From assembly GCF_021032705.1 (NCBI RefSeq), contig NZ_JAHVXI010000006.1:1-64000 (forward strand): a stretch of 64,000 nucleotides of DNA. Direction: 5' to 3'. The notes under the pieces are model-generated. The model saw nothing but the letters and a program-made list of their open reading frames with translations, made no database searches and was not told the DNA's origin. A program made the translations under genes and the position numbers. The stretch is from Psychroserpens luteolus. GTDB taxonomy: Bacteria; Bacteroidota; Bacteroidia; Flavobacteriales; Flavobacteriaceae. Each line of letters starts with the position of its first letter. The first letter of the stretch is position 1. Shown here in pieces: positions 41,540-50,576 of this stretch.

Positions 41540-43726
41540 ATGTCTACTCTAAGATTTCATGCGTTAAAAGAAGTATTTAACCATCGACCTATTCATATTG
41601 AAGAAAACACAAGACGTTCTGAAATCTTTGGAGCTAATGTTTTTAATGAGTCAACAATGCGACAGTACTTGACTAAAGAAGCATTTGAAAGTGTAATGGA
41701 TGCTATTAGCGATGGCTCTAAAATAGATAGAACTGTAGCCGATCATATTTCAACAGGTATGAAAGAGTGGGCAATTTCTAAAGGCGCTACACATTATACA
41801 CATTGGTTTCAACCTTTGACAGGGGCAACTGCAGAAAAACATGATGCTTTTTTCGAAACAATTGGTAACGGGCTTTCAATAGAAAAGTTTGGAGGAGGTC
41901 AACTCGTTCAACAAGAACCAGATGCATCAAGTTTTCCAAATGGAGGTATAAGAAATACCTTTGAAGCTAGAGGGTATACAGCTTGGGATCCAACATCTCC
42001 AGCATTTATTTATGGAACTACATTATGTATACCAACCGTTTTCGTAGCGTATACTGGAGAGGCTTTAGATTATAAAACGCCTTTGTTACGTGCACTTCAA
42101 GCTGTAGATTCAGCAGCAGTAGCCGTTTGTAAATATTTTGATAAAAACGTAAAGAAGGTAAATGCATCACTTGGTTGGGAACAAGAATATTTTTTAATAG
42201 ATAGTGGTTTGGCAATGTCAAGACCAGATATTGTATTAACTGGTCGTACACTTTTAGGGCATTCACCTGCTAAAGGACAACAATTAGATGATCATTACTT
42301 TGGTACTATACCTAATAGAGCTATGGCTTACATGCGTGATTTGGAGACCGAATGTATGCTGTTGGGAATTCCTGTAAAGACCAGGCATAATGAGGTTGCA
42401 CCTAACCAGTTTGAATTGGCGCCAATCTATGATGAAGCTAATTTGGCTGTTGATCACAATTCGTTATTAATGGATGTGATGGATAAAGTTGCAGAGCGCC
42501 ACAATTTTAAAGTACTATTTCATGAGAAACCTTTTGCAGGTGTTAATGGTTCTGGAAAGCATAATAATTGGAGTTTGGGAACAAATACTGGTGTTAACTT
42601 ATTGAGTCCAGGAAAAACACCAATGAGTAATTTACAATTCCTCACATTTTTTGTAAACACGATTAAAGCCGTACATGATAATGAAGAATTATTGAGAGCA
42701 GCTATTGCTTCAGCAAGTAATGATCATCGCTTAGGTGCTAACGAAGCGCCACCTGCTATTATTTCGGTGTTTATTGGGGCGCAATTGACAAAAGTACTTG
42801 ATGAGTTGGAAAATGTAACTAATGGAAAGTTGTCGCCTCAAGAAAAAACAGATCTCAAATTAAACGTAGTTGGTAAAATTCCGGATGTTTTACTAGATAA
42901 TACAGACCGAAATAGAACATCACCTTTTGCATTTACAGGTAACAAATTTGAGTTCAGAGCTGTGGGATCTACTGCAAATTGTGCAAACCCTATGACTATT
43001 TTAAATACCATTGTGGCTAAGCAATTAATCGATTTTAAGAATGAGGTCGAGCAATTGATTTCTAAAAAGGATATGAAGAAGGATGATGCTATTTTTAATG
43101 TATTAAGAGAATACATAAAGATGTCTAAACCTATTCTTTTTGAAGGAAATGGTTATGGTGAAGCCTGGGAGAGAGAAGCTAAAAAACGCGGATTAAGTAA
43201 TAATAAAACAACACCAGAAGCATTGAAAGCTAAAGTATCTCAAAAAGCAATTCGTCTTTTTGATGATTTAGGCGTCATGAACAAAATTGAGAGTGAAGCG
43301 AGATATGAGATTGAAATGGAAGAGTATGTATTGCGAATTCAGATCGAGGGACGTGTGCTTGGCGATATTGCACGAAATCATGTCGTGCCAACCGCAGTTC
43401 GTTATCAAAACATTTTAATAGATAATGTTAAGGGACTTAAAGAGATATATGGTAACGCTTTCAAAACTCTAGCTAAGGAACAACTTAATCTCATTGAAGA
43501 GATCTCAAGTCATATTGAAGGCATTAACTCTAATGTTACCAAAATGACAGAAGAGCGAAAAAAAGCCAATACTATTGAGAATTTAGAAAAAAAGGCAGAT
43601 GCCTATTGTTTTAATGTTAAGCCTCTTTTTGACGATATTAGATACCACTGTGATAAATTAGAATTATTAGTAGACGACGAACTTTGGCCTTTAACCAAGT
43701 ATAGAGAGTTGCTATTTACTAAATAA
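41540..43726 (+). CDS. glnN: Glutamine synthetase type III
   Basis: The 728-aa enzyme is the large GSIII form of Bacteroidetes and cyanobacteria. It shows HYTHWFQPLTGATAEKHDAF, FGGGQLVQQEPDASSFPNGG, ARGYTAWDPTSPAFI, GWEQEYFLID, VKTRHNEVAPNQFELAPIY, FHEKPFAGVNGSGKHNNWSL and NRTSPFAFTGNKFEFRAVGS, then the GSIII-specific helical C-terminal domain. It probably forms a dodecamer. It is divergent from GSII. Confidence 0.96.
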   Translation: MSTLRFHALKEVFNHRPIHIEENTRRSEIFGANVFNESTMRQYLTKEAFESVMDAISDGSKIDRTVADHISTGMKEWAISKGATHYTHWFQPLTGATAEKHDAFFETIGNGLSIEKFGGGQLVQQEPDASSFPNGGIRNTFEARGYTAWDPTSPAFIYGTTLCIPTVFVAYTGEALDYKTPLLRALQAVDSAAVAVCKYFDKNVKKVNASLGWEQEYFLIDSGLAMSRPDIVLTGRTLLGHSPAKGQQLDDHYFGTIPNRAMAYMRDLETECMLLGIPVKTRHNEVAPNQFELAPIYDEANLAVDHNSLLMDVMDKVAERHNFKVLFHEKPFAGVNGSGKHNNWSLGTNTGVNLLSPGKTPMSNLQFLTFFVNTIKAVHDNEELLRAAIASASNDHRLGANEAPPAIISVFIGAQLTKVLDELENVTNGKLSPQEKTDLKLNVVGKIPDVLLDNTDRNRTSPFAFTGNKFEFRAVGSTANCANPMTILNTIVAKQLIDFKNEVEQLISKKDMKKDDAIFNVLREYIKMSKPILFEGNGYGEAWEREAKKRGLSNNKTTPEALKAKVSQKAIRLFDDLGVMNKIESEARYEIEMEEYVLRIQIEGRVLGDIARNHVVPTAVRYQNILIDNVKGLKEIYGNAFKTLAKEQLNLIEEISSHIEGINSNVTKMTEERKKANTIENLEKKADAYCFNVKPLFDDIRYHCDKLELLVDDELWPLTKYRELLFTK

Positions 43727-43739
43727 ACTATACATCTAA

Positions 43740-43760
43740 AAGCCTCATTTGTTGAGGCTT
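43740..43760 (+). terminator. Weak hairpin terminator of glnN
   Basis: AAGCCTCA (43740-43747) pairs with TGAGGCTT (43753-43760). The T run that follows is poor (CTATGTTTTC), so termination may be partial. Confidence 0.55.
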
Positions 43761-43792
43761 CTATGTTTTCGTAAGGGCTAATGAGCGTCATA

Positions 43793-43814
43793 ATCTACGT
43801 AGTTTTACGTAGAT
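43793..43814. promoter_or_regulatory. Strong 22-bp palindrome upstream of a small secreted peptide
   Basis: ATCTACGTA-GTTT-TACGTAGAT is a perfect 9+9 inverted repeat. It has no T run, so it is more like a dimeric regulator's site (or an RNA hairpin) than a terminator. It lies 124 bases before the peptide ATG. The regulator is unknown. Confidence 0.5.
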
Positions 43815-43937
43815 GTTCTTTATAATTAATGTATTTCAACGCATAATTTTATCAAATAGTCGAAAATATGGTTAAAGCAAGCACAACACTGACATAATTA
43901 GTTAAGTTTGTAATGCTATTAATCAATTTTTTGTAAA

Positions 43938-44078
43938 ATGAAAAAGTTACTACTAAGCGTAGCAGCTCTCATGTTTGCTACCTTGTTGTTTTCTCAAGAC
44001 GATTCTAAGGACGTAAAAGATGGCCTTACTCAGGACAACGTTGTTAAGACCGAAGCGAGATTTCAAGCAGAATCGTAA
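43938..44078 (+). CDS. Small secreted peptide, 46 aa
   Basis: ATG 43938 to TAA 44076-44078 encodes MKKLLLSVAALMFATLLFSQ followed by DDSKDVKDGLTQDNVVKTEARFQAES. The first 20 residues are a clear Sec signal peptide of flavobacterial type (cleavage after FSQ), leaving an acidic, Asp/Lys-rich peptide of about 26 residues. A strong terminator follows. I recognise no family; it might be a secreted signalling or structural peptide, or a much reduced secreted protein. Confidence 0.6.
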   Translation: MKKLLLSVAALMFATLLFSQDDSKDVKDGLTQDNVVKTEARFQAES

Positions 44079-44129
44079 ATGATTTCTGATGCTTACAAAA
44101 ATTAGTTGGCATTGCTTTCATTGCCAGTT

Positions 44130-44170
44130 AAAAAGACAAATGAATTTTTTAAATCCATTTGTCTTTTTTT
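44130..44170 (+). terminator. Terminator behind the small secreted peptide gene
   Basis: AAAAAGACAAATG (44130-44142) and CATTTGTCTTTTT (44156-44168) form a 13-bp stem with a T run. Confidence 0.85.
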
Positions 44171-44302
44171 ATGTGTCATAGTTAATTTTTTAAAAAATGT
44201 AACTCATTGATAATTAATTTTTTATATTGCCAGCCGCATTACCAAATCTTTTGAACCTAAAATCACTTTGTTATTGGTTTCGTTTAACCAAAACAAAATT
44301 TG

Positions 44303-44983
44303 ATGATAGCACAACAAATTCGTTTCAATTTACTAGCAATAGTAATCTGTCTAATTGGTTTTCAAGGCTTTACTCAAGAGCAAACCGAAATGCCAAAAGC
44401 ACCTAAGACCAAGTTTTATGACCTAAGAGGGACTAATGCCTTTGATGTGGCTTTAGGCACTTCAGTTATAAATGGGGATTTTATAGATCCTATGTTTGAG
44501 ATCTATAGTCATTTTGGTTACAAAAGACATTTAACGCCTCACTTAGCTATAGATTTTGGATATCATAAGTTCAACTTAGCATATATAGACCTTTTTAATG
44601 AAGGTTTTATGTCTTTTGATTTAAATATGGAACTGTTACTCATACCACATGAGCGATTCTCTCCTTTTATTTTTGGAGGTGCTGGATACAATGCTTCAAA
44701 TCACTTTAAGCAAACAGCTCCAAAAGTTCAAGGGGGTATCGGTTTAGAATGTATTGTATCCAATCAATTTGCACTCAAATTATATACTGATTATAATTAT
44801 GTTTCGAGCGATACACTCGATGGTTTGGAAGCTGGAGCATCAGACGACACCTACTTTAGAATAGCTTTTGGCCTCAACTTCTATTTTGGTGGTGCTCAAA
44901 AGAAAGCTAAAATCCTTAAAGATTATTCTACCGAAATTGAAGCAAATTCAATAACTGATGATAAAAATAGACCTAAATTGTAA
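44303..44983 (+). CDS. Outer membrane beta-barrel protein, unknown function
   Basis: From ATG 44303 (a TTG one codon earlier is unlikely) the 226-aa product has a signal peptide (CLIGFQGFTQ, about 1-25) and a small barrel: FDVALGTSVINGDF, FGYKRHLTPHLAIDFGYHKFN, RFSPFIFGGAGYN, FALKLYTDYNYV, YFRIAFGLNFYFGG. This is the OmpW/OmpA-transmembrane-like eight-strand type. The last 30 residues form a basic tail without a peptidoglycan-binding domain. It is 36 bp upstream of purM in the same direction. Confidence 0.75.
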   Translation: MIAQQIRFNLLAIVICLIGFQGFTQEQTEMPKAPKTKFYDLRGTNAFDVALGTSVINGDFIDPMFEIYSHFGYKRHLTPHLAIDFGYHKFNLAYIDLFNEGFMSFDLNMELLLIPHERFSPFIFGGAGYNASNHFKQTAPKVQGGIGLECIVSNQFALKLYTDYNYVSSDTLDGLEAGASDDTYFRIAFGLNFYFGGAQKKAKILKDYSTEIEANSITDDKNRPKL

Positions 44984-45019
44984 TTAACAATTCTTATTTT
45001 TGTGGCTCAAAATAAATCC

Positions 45020-46198
45020 ATGAGCCAAGATATTAGCAAACGTTATGCGCAAAGAGGAGTGTCTGCCTCCAAAGAAGATGTGCACAATGCTATAAAAAAT
45101 ATAGATAAAGGTCTATTTCCTAAAGCATTTTGTAAAATCGTTCCAGACTATTTAACTAACGATGATGATTACTGCTTGATTATGCATGCTGATGGTGCTG
45201 GCACCAAGAGTTCATTAGCCTATATGTACTGGAAAGAGACAGGAGATCTTTCGGTATGGAAAGGTATAGCTCAAGATGCCCTTATCATGAATATTGACGA
45301 TTTGCTATGTGTTGGAGCAACAGATAATATTATGTTGTCTTCTACCATTGGTCGTAATAAAAACTTGATTCCTGGAGCAGTTATTTCTGCTATAATTAAT
45401 GGCACAGAAGAACTTATTGAAGATCTAAAATCATTTGGAGTTACTATCCATTCTACAGGAGGTGAAACTGCCGATGTTGGAGATTTAGTTCGAACTATAA
45501 TTGTTGATTCAACTGTTACGGCTCGTATGAAACGTAGTGCTGTAATTGACAATGCTAATATTAAAGCAGGAGATGTGATTGTTGGTCTCGAGAGTTTTGG
45601 TCAGGCAACTTATGAGAAAGAATATAATGGTGGAATGGGAAGTAATGGACTAACATCTGCGCGTCATGATGTGTTTCATAAGTACTTAGCAGAAAAATAT
45701 CCAGAGAGTTTTGATGCATCTGTACCCGAAGATCTTGTCTACTCTGGACAAACAAAACTAACTGATAATGTTGAAGATTCTCCTATAGATGCGGGTAAAT
45801 TAGTGCTGTCACCTACACGTACTTATGCGCCAATTATAAAAGCAATTCTATCTCAGTTCTCTTCGGAAACCCTACATGGTATGGTACATTGTTCTGGTGG
45901 TGCTCAAACTAAAATTCTACATTTTATAGATAACTTGCATATTGTGAAAGATAATATGTTTGATATTCCGCCACTATTTAAATTAATTCAAGAGCAATCA
46001 AAAACAGATTGGGAAGAGATGTATCAGGTATTTAATTGTGGACATCGAATGGAATTATATGTCTCTCCAGATATTGCAGATACAATCATCGAGATTTCAA
46101 AATCATTTAATGTCAATGCTCAAATTATTGGACGTGTTGAGGCTTCCGAAGAAAAAAAGCTTACGATTAAAAGTGAATATGGTATTTTCGAATACTAG
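45020..46198 (+). CDS. purM: Phosphoribosylformylglycinamidine cyclo-ligase (AIR synthase)
   Basis: The enzyme closes the imidazole ring in purine synthesis using ATP. It shows KRYAQRGVSASKEDVHNAIK, HADGAGTKSSLAY (the PurM/PurL GTK motif), DALIMNIDDLLCVGA, STGGETADVGD, SRTYAPII-like SPTRTYAPIIKAI and a C-terminal HCSGGAQTKILHF. At 392 aa it is the longer Bacteroidetes form. I start it at ATG 45020 instead of TTG 45002: homologues begin shortly before KRYAQRG, and a -7 box TATTTTTG at 44995-45002 would place transcription between the two. Confidence 0.93.
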   Translation: MSQDISKRYAQRGVSASKEDVHNAIKNIDKGLFPKAFCKIVPDYLTNDDDYCLIMHADGAGTKSSLAYMYWKETGDLSVWKGIAQDALIMNIDDLLCVGATDNIMLSSTIGRNKNLIPGAVISAIINGTEELIEDLKSFGVTIHSTGGETADVGDLVRTIIVDSTVTARMKRSAVIDNANIKAGDVIVGLESFGQATYEKEYNGGMGSNGLTSARHDVFHKYLAEKYPESFDASVPEDLVYSGQTKLTDNVEDSPIDAGKLVLSPTRTYAPIIKAILSQFSSETLHGMVHCSGGAQTKILHFIDNLHIVKDNMFDIPPLFKLIQEQSKTDWEEMYQVFNCGHRMELYVSPDIADTIIEISKSFNVNAQIIGRVEASEEKKLTIKSEYGIFEY

Positions 46199-46485
46199 AT
46201 AAAACCTTTTATTAAAAGTAGAAAGGACGTCGTTAGCAACCCATCAAATAAGAATATAACGGTAAAAAATTTCATATTGGAAACACCTCTAATTCTATAA
46301 AAACGCAAGCGTTGTCTCACCTTTCTGTCGCTAATTAAAAACCAAAGTACAAAGACCAAAAAGAGTTTTGTTGATAACGCCAAAATAAGCTCAGGGTTGA
46401 TAATTGTTATTCCCAGAGTGACAATAAATGACCATAAAGCCATTGATTTGTAGTAGTTTAGTATGGATTTTACTTGCTTTCGCAT
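46195..46485 (-). CDS. Small membrane protein, unknown function
   Basis: The 96-aa product has three or four hydrophobic segments (about 17-29, 34-51 and 72-94) separated by a basic stretch (RKVRQRLRFYRIRG). I recognise no family. Its TAG stop and the purM TAG stop share the palindrome CTAG at 46195-46198, so the genes meet head-on without a terminator. It is 110 bases from prfA, divergent. Confidence 0.6.
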   Translation of the reverse strand: MRKQVKSILNYYKSMALWSFIVTLGITIINPELILALSTKLFLVFVLWFLISDRKVRQRLRFYRIRGVSNMKFFTVIFLFDGLLTTSFLLLIKGFI

Positions 46486-46538
46486 GTAGATATAACGTTA
46501 AAACTTATCAGATTATTTTTCATTATAGTAACAAGTTT

Positions 46539-46574
46539 TTCACTATGGTGAATCCATAAATTATCGTATTTTTG
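46539..46574 (+). promoter_or_regulatory. prfA promoter region with inverted repeat
   Basis: TATTTTTG (46567-46574) is a consensus -7 element, 22 bases before the ATG. TTCAC-TATG-GTGAA (46539-46552), a perfect 5+5 inverted repeat, lies where the -33 box would be. It could be an operator. Confidence 0.35.
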
Positions 46575-46595
46575 AATCACAATTTTAGAAGATAA

Positions 46596-47672
46596 ATGTT
46601 AGAGAAATTACAAATAGTCAAGCAGCGTTTTGATGAGGTGAGTGATTTGATCATTCAGCCAGATATAATAACAGATCAAAAACGTTATGTGCAGCTTAAC
46701 AAAGAATATAAAGATTTACGCATCCTTATGGATAAACGTGAATTATATATAGAACTGACGAATAATTTAAAAGAAGCAGAAGAAATTATTGCTGATGGCA
46801 GCGATGCTGAAATGTTAGAAATGGCTAAGATGCAATATGATGAAGCTAAGGAAGGTATCCCAAAACTTGAAGAGGATATTCGTTTCTTACTCATTCCTAA
46901 AGATCCTGATGATGCTAAAAATGTGGTTGTCGAAGTAAGAGCAGGAACTGGAGGAGACGAAGCCAGTATTTTTGCAGGAGATTTATACAGGATGTATACT
47001 AAATATTGTGAAGGTAAAGGTTGGAATGTAAGTGTTGTGGATTTAAATGAAGGAACGGCAGGAGGCTTTAAAGAAATTATTTTTGAAGTTTCTGGAGATG
47101 ATGTTTATGGGACTATGAAGTTTGAAGCGGGTGTACATCGTGTACAACGTGTACCACAAACAGAAACTCAAGGACGTGTGCATACAAGTGCGGCTACTGT
47201 TATGGTATTACCCGAAGCAGAAGAGTTTGATGTCGAACTCGACATGACAGAAGTAAGGATTGAACGAACAACATCAACAGGTCCAGGAGGGCAATCGGTA
47301 AATACAACTTATTCAGCTATAAAACTTCATCATGAACCTACCGGAATGATTGTGAGTTGCCAAGATCAAAAATCATCACATAAGAATTTAGAAAAAGCTT
47401 TAAAAGTATTACGTTCGCGACTATACGAAATGGAATTAGCAAAAAAACAAGCGGCAGACTCTGAAAAACGTAAGAGTATGGTGAGTTCTGGAGACAGAAG
47501 TGCTAAGATTAGAACTTATAATTATCCACAAGGACGTGTCACAGATCATAGAATTGGATTAACATTATATGATTTACAGAATATTATAAATGGTGATATT
47601 CAAAAACTGATAGACGAATTAATGCTAGCCGAAAATACTGAAAAGTTAAAAGCTAGTGATGAACATATATAA
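46596..47672 (+). CDS. prfA: Peptide chain release factor 1
   Basis: The 358-aa factor ends translation at UAA and UAG. It has an N-terminal coiled-coil domain, the block [25 protein letters not shown], the RF1 form [18 protein letters not shown], and the peptidyl-tRNA hydrolysis motif [13 protein letters not shown] with GGQ near 231-233. Length is that of RF1. A terminator and then pyrF follow in the same direction. Confidence 0.97.
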   Translation: MLEKLQIVKQRFDEVSDLIIQPDIITDQKRYVQLNKEYKDLRILMDKRELYIELTNNLKEAEEIIADGSDAEMLEMAKMQYDEAKEGIPKLEEDIRFLLIPKDPDDAKNVVVEVRAGTGGDEASIFAGDLYRMYTKYCEGKGWNVSVVDLNEGTAGGFKEIIFEVSGDDVYGTMKFEAGVHRVQRVPQTETQGRVHTSAATVMVLPEAEEFDVELDMTEVRIERTTSTGPGGQSVNTTYSAIKLHHEPTGMIVSCQDQKSSHKNLEKALKVLRSRLYEMELAKKQAADSEKRKSMVSSGDRSAKIRTYNYPQGRVTDHRIGLTLYDLQNIINGDIQKLIDELMLAENTEKLKASDEHI

Positions 47673-47678
47673 ATGTAG

Positions 47679-47702
47679 AGCCTCTTTTTTGGAGGCTTTT
47701 TT
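47679..47702 (+). terminator. Terminator between prfA and pyrF
   Basis: AGCCTC (47679-47684), loop TTTTTTG, GAGGCT (47692-47697), T run that leads straight into the pyrF start region (ATG 47706). Confidence 0.7.
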
Positions 47703-47705
47703 AAT

Positions 47706-48518
47706 ATGACAACACAACAACTTACAGCACAAATTAAAAAAAAGAACTCCTTTCTTTGTATTGGATTGGATGTCGATTTAGATAAAATTCCTAAGCATTT
47801 ATTAAGTGAAGAAGATCCAATTTTTGCATTTAATAAAGCAATCATAGATGCAACGCATCACTTATGTGTGGCATATAAACCCAATACAGCATTTTATGAA
47901 GCGTATGGATTAAAAGGTTGGAAAGCATTGGAAAAAACAATTCTATATCTCAATAAGAAACATCCTGAATTGTTCACTATTGCAGATGCAAAACGCGGTG
48001 ATATTGGCAACACCAGTACAATGTATGCCAAAGCCTTTTTTGATGATCTAGCATTTGATAGTGTGACCGTAGCACCTTATATGGGAAAGGATTCTGTAGA
48101 ACCATTTTTAGCATTTGATAATAAACATACAATTCTTTTGGCATTAACATCTAATCAAGGTGCTTTTGATTTTCAAACAAAAACCGTTGATGGTCATGAA
48201 TTGTATAAACAAGTTCTTGAAACCTCTAAAACTTGGGAAAACGCTCAAAACCTCATGTATGTAGTTGGTGCCACTAAGGCAGAATATCTAAGAGATATAA
48301 GGCAAATTATTCCAGATAGTTTTTTGTTGGTTCCGGGAGTTGGAGCTCAGGGTGGTAATTTACAAGATGTTTGTAAATATGGGATGAACGATTCCGTAGG
48401 TTTGTTAATTAATTCATCACGCGGAATTATCTATGCCTCTCAGAATGAAGATTTTGCACAGGCCGCTGCTCAAAAAGCTGAAGACTTACAGCAACAAATG
48501 AAAGCGATTTTGTCGTAA
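47706..48518 (+). CDS. pyrF: Orotidine 5'-phosphate decarboxylase, type 2
   Basis: The 270-aa enzyme makes UMP in pyrimidine synthesis. It is of the longer type 2: [17 protein letters not shown] at the start, [12 protein letters not shown], the catalytic [17 protein letters not shown] and the phosphate-binding [14 protein letters not shown], then [12 protein letters not shown]. It starts 4 bases beyond the prfA terminator, which hints that some transcription passes the hairpin or that the start lies in the upstream coding region. Confidence 0.95.
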   Translation: MTTQQLTAQIKKKNSFLCIGLDVDLDKIPKHLLSEEDPIFAFNKAIIDATHHLCVAYKPNTAFYEAYGLKGWKALEKTILYLNKKHPELFTIADAKRGDIGNTSTMYAKAFFDDLAFDSVTVAPYMGKDSVEPFLAFDNKHTILLALTSNQGAFDFQTKTVDGHELYKQVLETSKTWENAQNLMYVVGATKAEYLRDIRQIIPDSFLLVPGVGAQGGNLQDVCKYGMNDSVGLLINSSRGIIYASQNEDFAQAAAQKAEDLQQQMKAILS

Positions 48519-48549
48519 ATTATCTTACGGAGTGCACTAGGCGTTAAAT

Positions 48550-49335
48550 ATGATTTATAAAGACCAGCTAAATAGATTATTGGATTTTGATGATACACCA
48601 AAACGAATCATCTCGTTAGTGCCATCTCAAACAGAACTGTTGGTCGATCTTGGTTTAGAATCTTTAATTGTGGGCGTAACAAAATTTTGCGTGCATCCTC
48701 AAAACTTGAGGCAGAAGAAAACGATTGTTGGTGGTACAAAGCAAGTCAATTTCTCTAAAATTAAAGATCTAGATCCTGATATTATTCTTTGTAATAAAGA
48801 AGAAAACACCAAGGCGATGATTTCAGAATTAGAGCATATTGCACCTGTTCATATTAGTGATATTTTTGATTTAGAAGATGCTCTAGAACTTATTGATATG
48901 TATGGTGATTTGTTTTCTAGAGAAGAAAAAGCAATCGAAATAATTCAAAGTATTAAGGCTGTTAGATATGACTTTTTAGAATATATTACAGATGAACCTA
49001 AGCTTAAGGTTGCCTATTTTATCTGGAAAAACCCATGGATGGTAGCTGCTCAAAATACGTTTATAGATGCTATGCTCAAATTAAACAATTTTGAAAATTA
49101 TTTTGAGCATTTAGAGCGTTATCCTGAGATCGAACTTGATGAGATGAATAAAAACATTGATGTTATAATGTTGTCTAGTGAACCTTATCCTTTTAAAGAA
49201 GATCATGTCAAACAACTCAAAGTTATATTTCCAAAGACAAAAATTGTATTAGTTGATGGTGAATATTTTTCTTGGTATGGATCTCGGTTAAAACATGCTT
49301 TTACATATTTTAAAACGCTGCATCAAGACCTTTAG
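48550..49335 (+). CDS. Helical-backbone metal/cobalamin-type binding protein (BtuF-like)
   Basis: The 261-aa product has the TroA/BtuF layout: RIISLVPSQTELLVDLGLESLIVGVTKFCVHP, then DPDIILCNKEENTK, a long connecting helix and VDGEYFSWYGSRLKHAFTYF. It has no signal peptide, which is unusual for a binding protein and is common in the Bacteroidetes BtuF-like subset. The ligand may be cobalamin or an iron complex; icmF in this window does need B12. It ends inside the convergent 49310 gene by 26 bases. Confidence 0.82.
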   Translation: MIYKDQLNRLLDFDDTPKRIISLVPSQTELLVDLGLESLIVGVTKFCVHPQNLRQKKTIVGGTKQVNFSKIKDLDPDIILCNKEENTKAMISELEHIAPVHISDIFDLEDALELIDMYGDLFSREEKAIEIIQSIKAVRYDFLEYITDEPKLKVAYFIWKNPWMVAAQNTFIDAMLKLNNFENYFEHLERYPEIELDEMNKNIDVIMLSSEPYPFKEDHVKQLKVIFPKTKIVLVDGEYFSWYGSRLKHAFTYFKTLHQDL

Positions 49336-49537
49336 CTTCCATTTTTTTTAAACTGAGAATACGCTGTTTTAGCTTTTGAGCTTCATATAATAAAATATCA
49401 CTTAAGCTCATGTCTGTTTGTTCAACATTGTATGCCTCTTCCATGACACGTGTGTACTTATCCTCTAGCTCTTTAATGCTAAAAACTTTACGTCTTGTGG
49501 GACGTCTTTTTCCAACTTTGCAAAAATGTGAATTCAT
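49310..49537 (-). CDS. Small Lacal_2735-like protein, copy A
   Basis: The 75-aa product contains KYTRVMEEAYNVEQTDMSLSDILLYEAQKLKQRILSLKK. The pattern Y...(M/I)E.AYN..QTD..LSDI..Y.A.KL...I..LK is shared with the next upstream gene, so they are paralogues. It resembles the short helical Lacal_2735/DUF6435 proteins of Flavobacteria (..EAY.LS.TNR..SD..YAEA..). Function unknown. Its 3' end overlaps the BtuF-like gene by 26 bases. Confidence 0.6.
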   Translation of the reverse strand: MNSHFCKVGKRRPTRRKVFSIKELEDKYTRVMEEAYNVEQTDMSLSDILLYEAQKLKQRILSLKKMEAKGLDAAF

Positions 49538-49614
49538 AATAACTTGCTTTTATACCTTATATACGGTTAAAAAACTAAGCTTAGTTGAAAGAGGTACGTT
49601 AAAAAAACGTGAAA

Positions 49615-49815
49615 TTAATTCTGCTGAGCCAACATGAGATCTCTATTTAAATATTTAAGCTTATTGATCTTATGAAGTAGCTTGATTGCTTTATATTCTG
49701 AAATATCACTTAAAGCAGAATCCGTTTGCCTAAAATTATAAGCTTGCTCAATAAGCGTTTTATAGCGAGCTAATAATAGGTTGTGATTGTCGATGATTCG
49801 TTTTGTGTATTTCAT
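49615..49815 (-). CDS. Small Lacal_2735-like protein, copy B
   Basis: From ATG 49815 (GTG one codon earlier is less likely) it encodes a 66-aa helical protein with RYKTLIEQAYNFRQTDSALSDISEYKAIKLLHKINKLK, the same repeat unit as copy A 78 bases downstream. Function unknown. A bidirectional hairpin lies upstream at 49888. Confidence 0.55.
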   Translation of the reverse strand: MKYTKRIIDNHNLLLARYKTLIEQAYNFRQTDSALSDISEYKAIKLLHKINKLKYLNRDLMLAQQN

Positions 49816-49887
49816 CACAGAAATTATTTGTAATTAAATTTAGATAAAATATTGTAATTCAGCACTATAATTTTTGAAAATGTTGAT

Positions 49888-49924
49888 AAAAAAATCGACC
49901 TAAAGGAATAGACCGATTTTTTTT
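49888..49924. terminator. Orphan terminator-like hairpin in a divergent intergenic region
   Basis: AAAAAAATCG (49888-49897) and CGATTTTTTTT (49914-49924) pair around a 16-nt loop with T runs on either strand. The genes on both sides point away from it, so it would end no known gene. A second stem CTTTTTC/GAAAAAG lies at 49929-49953. Confidence 0.55.
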
Positions 49925-50060
49925 ACTAACTTTTTCGAAGTAAAAATGAAAAAGACTTACTAACTATAACAAATATGAGATGTATTTTCGGTTTTAATGT
50001 TATGTTAATATTAGCTTTATATTAATTGTGAATACATACTCTAATAGTAAATATTACAAA

Positions 50061-50567
50061 ATGAAGCATACGTTACTTTTAATTACACTTGTTTTTTCTT
50101 CCTTGAGTTTTGCGCAGAATACTAACTGTAATTGCTGTACTGAAAATCATAAAGCCTTTGATTTTTGGGTAGGTGAGTGGACGGTTACAAATCCAGATGG
50201 AACTGCTGCCGGTGAGAATTCTATCCAAAAGATTCAGGACGGCTGTATTTTATTAGAAAAATGGACTAGCGCTAAAGGTGGTTATACAGGAACAAGTCAA
50301 AATTTCTATAACCTAAAAACCAAGCAATGGGAACAACTTTGGATAGATAATCGCGGTGCCCATCTAAAGCTTAAAGGCAACAGAAAAGGAAACCAAATGA
50401 TTATGCGAACCGATGATGAAACCAATACAGATGGAAAATCATTTTATCATCGTATTACATGGACATCAAATGCCGATGGATCTGTTAGACAATTGTGGGA
50501 AACGATAACTGAAGGCAAAGACACTACAATTGCTTTCGACGGACTTTACAAAAAGAAAAGTAACTAG
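50061..50567 (+). CDS. Secreted DUF1579-like protein
   Basis: From ATG 50061 the product is 168 aa with a signal peptide (MKHTLLLITLVFSSLSFAQ). The earlier ATG at 50028 would put 11 polar residues before the signal. The mature part has NCNCCTENHKAFDFWVGEWTVTNPDG, a DxWxGxWxV opening found in DUF1579-like lipocalin-type proteins, then LEKWTSAKGGYTGTSQNFYN, WEQLWIDNRG and FDGLYKKK. The cysteines NCNCC near the mature N-terminus are of note. The ligand is unknown. Confidence 0.72.
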   Translation: MKHTLLLITLVFSSLSFAQNTNCNCCTENHKAFDFWVGEWTVTNPDGTAAGENSIQKIQDGCILLEKWTSAKGGYTGTSQNFYNLKTKQWEQLWIDNRGAHLKLKGNRKGNQMIMRTDDETNTDGKSFYHRITWTSNADGSVRQLWETITEGKDTTIAFDGLYKKKSN

Positions 50568-50576
50568 AAAACGTTT

